From positions 76,014,001 through 76,078,000 of the forward strand of contig JAZBRS010000075.1 in the NCBI GenBank assembly GCA_037176725.1: a DNA stretch of 64,000 nt. The letters run 5' to 3'. Shown one piece after another: positions 60,112-64,000 of the stretch; positions within the stretch are counted from its first letter, which is position 1; every line of letters begins with the position of its first letter. The notes beneath the pieces were generated by a model. That model saw only the letters and a program-made list of their open reading frames with translations. It did not search any database and was not told where the DNA came from. The DNA comes from Posidonia oceanica. Lineage: Eukaryota > Streptophyta > Magnoliopsida > Alismatales > Posidoniaceae. The position numbers were made by a program, and so were the translations under genes.

Positions 60112-60822
60112 ACACTGAACTTCCTCTTGGCCACGAATCACAACCAAAAGGATTAAAAAAAAACGTAAAAATGCATGGGGACGTACTACTAAGCATGCAA
60201 GACCTAAGGGAATGAAGTGCTTACCGTTTGGTGGCCTAGAATGGAGGCTCCACCTCGCTTGCCGGCGTCGTAGGTGTATCTGCAGCAGCAACTTCGGTAA
60301 GGGCATGCAAGCAGCTCGGAGCACCGGAGAGGCTAGCAACTGGTCGAGGACGAAGAGAGGATATCGCTCTTGCTCTCAGAAGTGGCAAAATCTCTCTCAG
60401 CTTTGTGTGGTGTCTGTGGCAAAGGCATGAACTCTCGGTTTTGTTCAGTTCGCATGGGTTCTAGTGTTGGCAGAGGGATTTGCAGGCCGAATTCTGGCAA
60501 ATTCAGGTGCCGACAGGTGCGGGTGAGTGTGGGAAGGCCATGTGGATTGGGCGGTGTCAGAAGTCCGGCGAGGGCATGGGCGGTGTCAGAAGTCCAGCGA
60601 GGGCAGGGCAGTGGCAGGTGCGGGCGGCGTAAGTCAGCAATGGTAGTGAGGGCTTAGAGAGCAGATTAAGGGCTGATTTGGAGGAGATTGGTAGTTACTT
60701 GGGTTTGGAAGGTAGTGGATGGCGTGGAGTGGCGGAAGGGACGGGTAGTAAGTGCGGGGAGGCGGTGGAGTGGACAGGCAGTGAGCCGAAGGGGACGGAG
60801 CAGCCGCTGCTGCACTCGAGCC

Positions 60823-60909
60823 GTTGGATGCCAGACCAGAGGGCGTCCAATGTTGGACGCTAGCACAGGCCGCGTCCAACGTTGGACGCTACCTATTCCA
60901 GCGTCCAAC
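60823..60909. repeat. Hairpin cluster 7 in S2 (three units)
   Basis: Three consecutive 29-bp hairpins, all with 11-nt loops. The central 18-bp palindrome at 60872-60889 is perfect; the first unit has GTTGGATGC and GCGTCCAAT arms. Confidence 0.9.
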
Positions 60910-61132
60910 ACACTCAGGTGGCCAAAGCTGCAAGTGGGCTTGGGCTTGGGCCTAGAAAGGGTTGTAAAAGTTGCAAATAGCTTAGGTTAAGGCTTCTAGG
61001 GTTTGGGGCAAGATTTTGGGCTAGGTTTTGGGCTAGAAAAAAGGGTTAGAAAAAAAGATGCCATTCCAGAGTCCACATGAGCCTGCAAAAGGGAACAACC
61101 AACTTCCTGGCTGTCAGAATGGGGTGTCTACA

Positions 61133-61137
61133 AAACC
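61133..61137. repeat. Target-site duplication of solo LTR S2, right copy
   Basis: AAACC, matching 30849-30853; the module sequence continues as in siblings (AGAAATCAGATTC type). Confidence 0.9.
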
Positions 61138-61330
61138 AAAAGTCAGATTCTAAACTTCAACAACAAAAGAGCAATCTCTAATAGATCGGTTATCACCAAA
61201 ATCAGGCCCAACCCAAACATACTGAGCGCCTCCTCAGTGCCCCTGGCGTCCCACTGGCGCTAGAAACGCCTGGAAAGTTCGCTAGTGAAGCGTGTCGGCG
61301 AATCCGGCCTCCTAGTGTCACCAGAATCTT
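61138..61330 (-). repeat. LTR-like module M7, right part
   Basis: Last 193 bp of module M7, including its GC-rich right end (61220-61325). With 20783-22575 and 30692-30853 it restores a 2148-bp module. Confidence 0.88.
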
Positions 61331-61484
61331 ATTGTTAATCGATAAAATGGAAGAAATTTCGAAAGCTTTTGTAATTTTCGTAGAAGCCTTCAAAATTGTG
61401 TAAAAATGACGTAGAGAAGTGTTGTTGGTATATAACAATGTAAAATTGAAAAATCGTTGTTTGTTAATATCAAAAAAGTAATTG
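61331..61484. repeat. Satellite monomer A, left part
   Basis: Monomer A resumes directly after M7 and is cut by LINE-B. Its last 13 bases (61472-61484, AAAAAAGTAATTG) are the left TSD of LINE-B. Confidence 0.9.
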
Positions 61485-61486
61485 AA

Positions 61487-63307
61487 TCCTCTTTCTTCAC
61501 TCCTTTAATGGAGAAGAATAAGGGGAGGTTGGCGAACTGGAATACTAGATTTTTGTCTATGAGTGGCCGACTGGTCTTGATTAACCATGTCCTTTCCTCT
61601 ATTCCTGTGCATATTTTAGCCACTATGAAAGTCCCAGAAGGTGTGTTGAAGCATATTGAGAAAATGTTTTGTGATTTTTTATGGGGTTGGTGTGATGGTA
61701 AGAGGAAGTTTCATTGGGTGAGATGGAGTTCTTGCACCTCTTCTTTTTGTGATATGGGCCTTGGGATTCGGAGCTTACATGATGTTCATCTTCTGTTCAA
61801 TATCAAGAGCTGCTGGAAATTATTGCTTAAGGAGTCTTTATGGAGTATTTTTTGCAATACCAAATACAAGGTGGCTGTTTGTGGATGGCTAAAACGTCAT
61901 TCTTTTGCTTCTTTAATATGGATGAATCTTATGGACGTTTTACCTTGGGTGGTCTCCAACTCCAAATGGTTGATTGATAAAGGGAATAGATCTTTTTGGA
62001 TGGATAAATGGTGGTCTGAGGGTATTCTCTTTGATAAGTTGGATGTCTCTAGGCGAGTCAATGCTAACGTCCCTATCTGTGATGTTTTTCACCACAGTGA
62101 TCTGTTTATGAATGAGATTGGTGCTGATTCTATGATTCTTTGGATAATGTGGAGGGATCTTAGGAATCTTCAGGTTGATCCTAGGGGTGGTGATGATAGG
62201 CTTATTTGGATGCATTCAGCGAGTGGGGTGTTTTCTATATAGAGCATGGCGTCCAAGCTTCATCTGAATTGTAAAAAGTCTCACCATGCCCAGTTAATTT
62301 GGTCTGCTTTCTTGCCCTCCAAGGTCTCCCTTTTTCTTTGGAGATTGAGCTGGAATGGATTGGCTGTGGATCACAATGTGCAATCTAAAGGCATCACTAT
62401 GGTTTCCAAGTGCAACTGTTGCTTACAGGGACACATAGAGACGTTGGAGCACTTATTTTTTCATAGTGACTTGGCGGTTTTCTTGTGGCGTTTTTTTGGT
62501 GATTTACTACAGATGGAGGTGGGGCATGATCTGGCATCTACTATTAGGCATTGCTTTGAGGGAGCTAGCCAAGTGTCTTTCAGGAAAACTATTATTGGTT
62601 TGATTCCGAGGTTCTTATGCTGGCATGTTTGGAGGGAGTGTTGTTCTCGTAGATTTTCCTCCAGGTCTCATTCTGGTATGCAGGTTCTTTCTTCTATTAT
62701 TGCTGACCTCAATTGTGTTTTGGATGGTAAGAAGTTCAAGTTTCTGGGAGATGATATGTTTCAAATTTCTAAATGTGGTGTGCTCGTCCCTAACACATTA
62801 GAGACGTGGTATATGATCTTGAGGTGGTTGCCACCTAGGCTTGGCCTCAAAGGTCTTGTGGACGGCTCTAGCTCTTTATCCTCTTCTGGTGGAGGAGGCA
62901 TTGTTCGTAACAGCAGTGGTATGGTTATATTTGCTTTCTCTAACTATTATGGGACTATTACTAATAACGAAGCTGAAATGAAGGCTGTTTGGGATCTTAT
63001 GAGCAACTGTAGGGGTGCTGGTTTTCCACTATCTGTTGTGGAATCTAACTTTGAGGCAGTTATTAATATGATTACGGGTAAGGTTGCCATTCAGTGGAAC
63101 TGTAGTAGATGGTGCAAATTGATTCAGCGACATCCTATGTTCGATGGCATTGACTTTTCTCATTGTTATCGTGAGAGCAACTTTGCAGCTGATTTCTTGG
63201 CTAAGCAGGGAGGTCTTTCCAGAGTGGATAGTTCTTATCATTCTTTCTTTGATCTACCTAGGGAATTGCATGATTTATGCAATCTAGATAGGTGGGGCAT
63301 TGCTTAA
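61487..63307 (+). pseudogene. LINE-B ORF2 C-terminal fragment (post-RT region, zf-RVT, RNase H)
   Basis: 607 codons in one frame with one stop (TAG, 62240-62242). Order: post-RT region (NKGRLANWNTRFLSMSGR, VHILATMKVPEG, MFCDFLWGW); a zf-RVT domain at about 62290-62500 (AFLPSKVSLFLWRL, CNCCLQGHIETLEHLFF); a C-terminal RNase H from about 62850 (LVDGSSS, NNEAEMKAV, NFAADFLAKQGG). The third catalytic Asp appears to be Asn in VVESNFEA. Endonuclease and RT core are missing. The first codons of the open frame (from 61457) lie in the satellite and are a chance extension. Confidence 0.9.
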
Positions 63308-63660
63308 ATCCGTCAGAAGACCAAGTAGTGCTGGGTTGTTGTTTTTATATTATGGTGATAGTTGTTTTGAGTACTCGAACACTTTCCTACTCCTTTCTCT
63401 TTTTCCCCGCAAGGGTCGGGTTTTTGGGATTTGAGATGGAGGGTGTTCTGGCTTTGTGTACACTGCACAAATGTCAGCCTAGTGTTAGTGGGCCTGTGTT
63501 GGGTTTTACTGGTTTTTACTAGGTATTTATTCTTTTGGAATATGTGAGCAGGTTGTTTGCTCTGAGTACTTTGTGACTTTGGGGTATGTCCTAAAGCCAC
63601 GTATGTAGCCTTCGTGCTTGTAACCTTCTTATCCTTAATATAGGTTACTTTTATTTTGTC
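63308..63660 (+). other. LINE-B 3' UTR
   Basis: 353 bp from the stop to the A-tail, T/G-rich. Its only visible feature is the terminal stem-loop at 63620-63648. Confidence 0.75.
63620..63648 (+). other. LINE-B 3' terminal stem-loop
   Basis: Arms GTAACCT (63620-63626) and AGGTTAC (63642-63648), 15-nt loop, about 16 nt before the A-tail. Same position and shape as in LINE-A, but with the paired bases changed (GTAATCTT with AAGATTAC there). Confidence 0.7.
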
Positions 63661-63678
63661 CAAAAAAAAAAGTAATTG

Positions 63679-64000
63679 GAGAATTCAAAAATAAAAAAGT
63701 CAAACTTTTTTAAAGTTCGAAAACCAGTAAGCCTTTAGAAATTGAGTATGAGCTGACAAAAGTGTATCGAATTCAAGGAAATGTCGATAATAGAAATATA
63801 GAGGTGGAAAATATGATACACCTATGAAAAAATTCATCTAATATAAATGAAAGCTAAATGTTTAATAAAACTCTATCTTAATAAAAAGTCAAACTTTTTT
63901 TGTCAAATCGAAAACCGTCTATCATTTAGTATTTTATTTGAATGACATCGTATGTCACCAAAACATGATTCACAGATAATATAGGTCGTAATGTATCAAA
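63679..64000. repeat. Satellite monomer A, right part, to the window end
   Basis: Monomer A continues after LINE-B with GAGAATTCAAAAATAAAAAA and shows the A-type CATCGTATGTCACC segment. Together the two parts give about 476 bp, so the window ends shortly before monomer B. Confidence 0.9.

Larger units (their letters stand above)
59193..61132 (-). mobile_element. Solo LTR S2, right part
   Basis: Continues S2 after the inserted element and ends CAGAATGGGGTGTCTACA, the same terminus type as the other LTRs. It is followed by TSD AAACC (61133-61137). It carries five of the seven hairpin clusters and a GC-rich stretch (60230-60640) in the relative position of the GC-rich stretch in other LTRs. No gene; small open frames at 60600-60990 run through the GC-rich stretch and hairpin cluster 7. 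Confidence 0.9.
61485..63665 (+). mobile_element. LINE-B: 5'-truncated L1-type element
   Basis: Plus-strand insertion of about 2.18 kb with TSD AAAAAAGTAATTG (61472-61484 and 63666-63678) and an A-tail merging with the right TSD. It begins inside ORF2 after the reverse transcriptase core, the usual result of incomplete target-primed reverse transcription. Its 3' UTR (63308-63660) is unlike that of LINE-A, so it is a different L1 family. Confidence 0.93.

Noticed and set aside
61457..61486. Satellite-LINE fusion start codon ahead of LINE-B
   Set aside because: The ATG lies in satellite DNA and joins the LINE frame only by chance; the LINE frame has a stop downstream.

Overview
The window is plant nuclear repeat DNA, most likely from a eudicot. 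I find no host gene, rRNA, tRNA, CRISPR array or bacterial-type feature. Evidence for a plant: Ty3/gypsy Tat/Ogre-type retrotransposon domains (dual RNase H, very long LTRs, a PBS starting TGGCGACTCC), L1-type plant LINEs (DUF4283/zinc-knuckle ORF1; zf-RVT plus RNase H at the ORF2 end), and a plant-mobile-domain (DUF7745-like) ORF. LAYOUT. (1) 1-22575, resuming at 30692-30853, 61138-61484 and 63679-64000, is a higher-order tandem array with a period of about 3.62 kb. Each unit has three related AT-rich monomers of about 540 bp (A, B and a shortened C) plus a 2.15 kb GC-richer module (M) that looks LTR-derived. Seven modules begin at 220, 3838, 7467, 10007, 13559, 17164 and 20783. The unit from 7467 is short (2.54 kb) because monomers A and B are missing. 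(2) Module M7 holds a nest of insertions, each with its target-site duplication (TSD). LINE-A (22576-30676, minus) has a 15-bp TSD and carries a 5.5 kb solo LTR, S1 (24410-29917, TSD CATGC). A second solo LTR, S2 (30854-32182 and 59193-61132, TSD AAACC), carries a 27 kb Tat/Ogre-like element (32183-59187, minus, TSD GAGAC). Subtracting the inserts returns M7 to 2148 bp, the size of its siblings. (3) LINE-B (61485-63665, plus), 5'-truncated, interrupts the monomer array that resumes after M7. HOW THE 27 KB ELEMENT IS BUILT (minus strand, right to left): 5' LTR of 5.84 kb, PBS, 1.3 kb leader, gag-protease, linker, RT-RNase H, RNase H-integrase, spacer, an intact 400-codon plant-mobile-domain ORF, a 1.8 kb 3' UTR made of hairpin-forming tandem repeats, polypurine tract, 3' LTR. 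gag-pol carries seven in-frame stops, two frameshifts and a changed integrase catalytic Glu, so this copy is defective although its LTRs are nearly identical. MOST INTERESTING: (a) the element's 3' UTR is a family of hairpin repeats whose stems change in a compensatory way; (b) S2 carries seven small repeat-spacer-like clusters with constant 9-nt arms and 11-nt variable loops; (c) two LINEs have different 3' ends that fold into the same stem-loop with covarying pairs; (d) an LTR-like module has been absorbed into a satellite higher-order repeat; (e) four related LTRs keep a PBS-like block about 165 bp inside the LTR edge.
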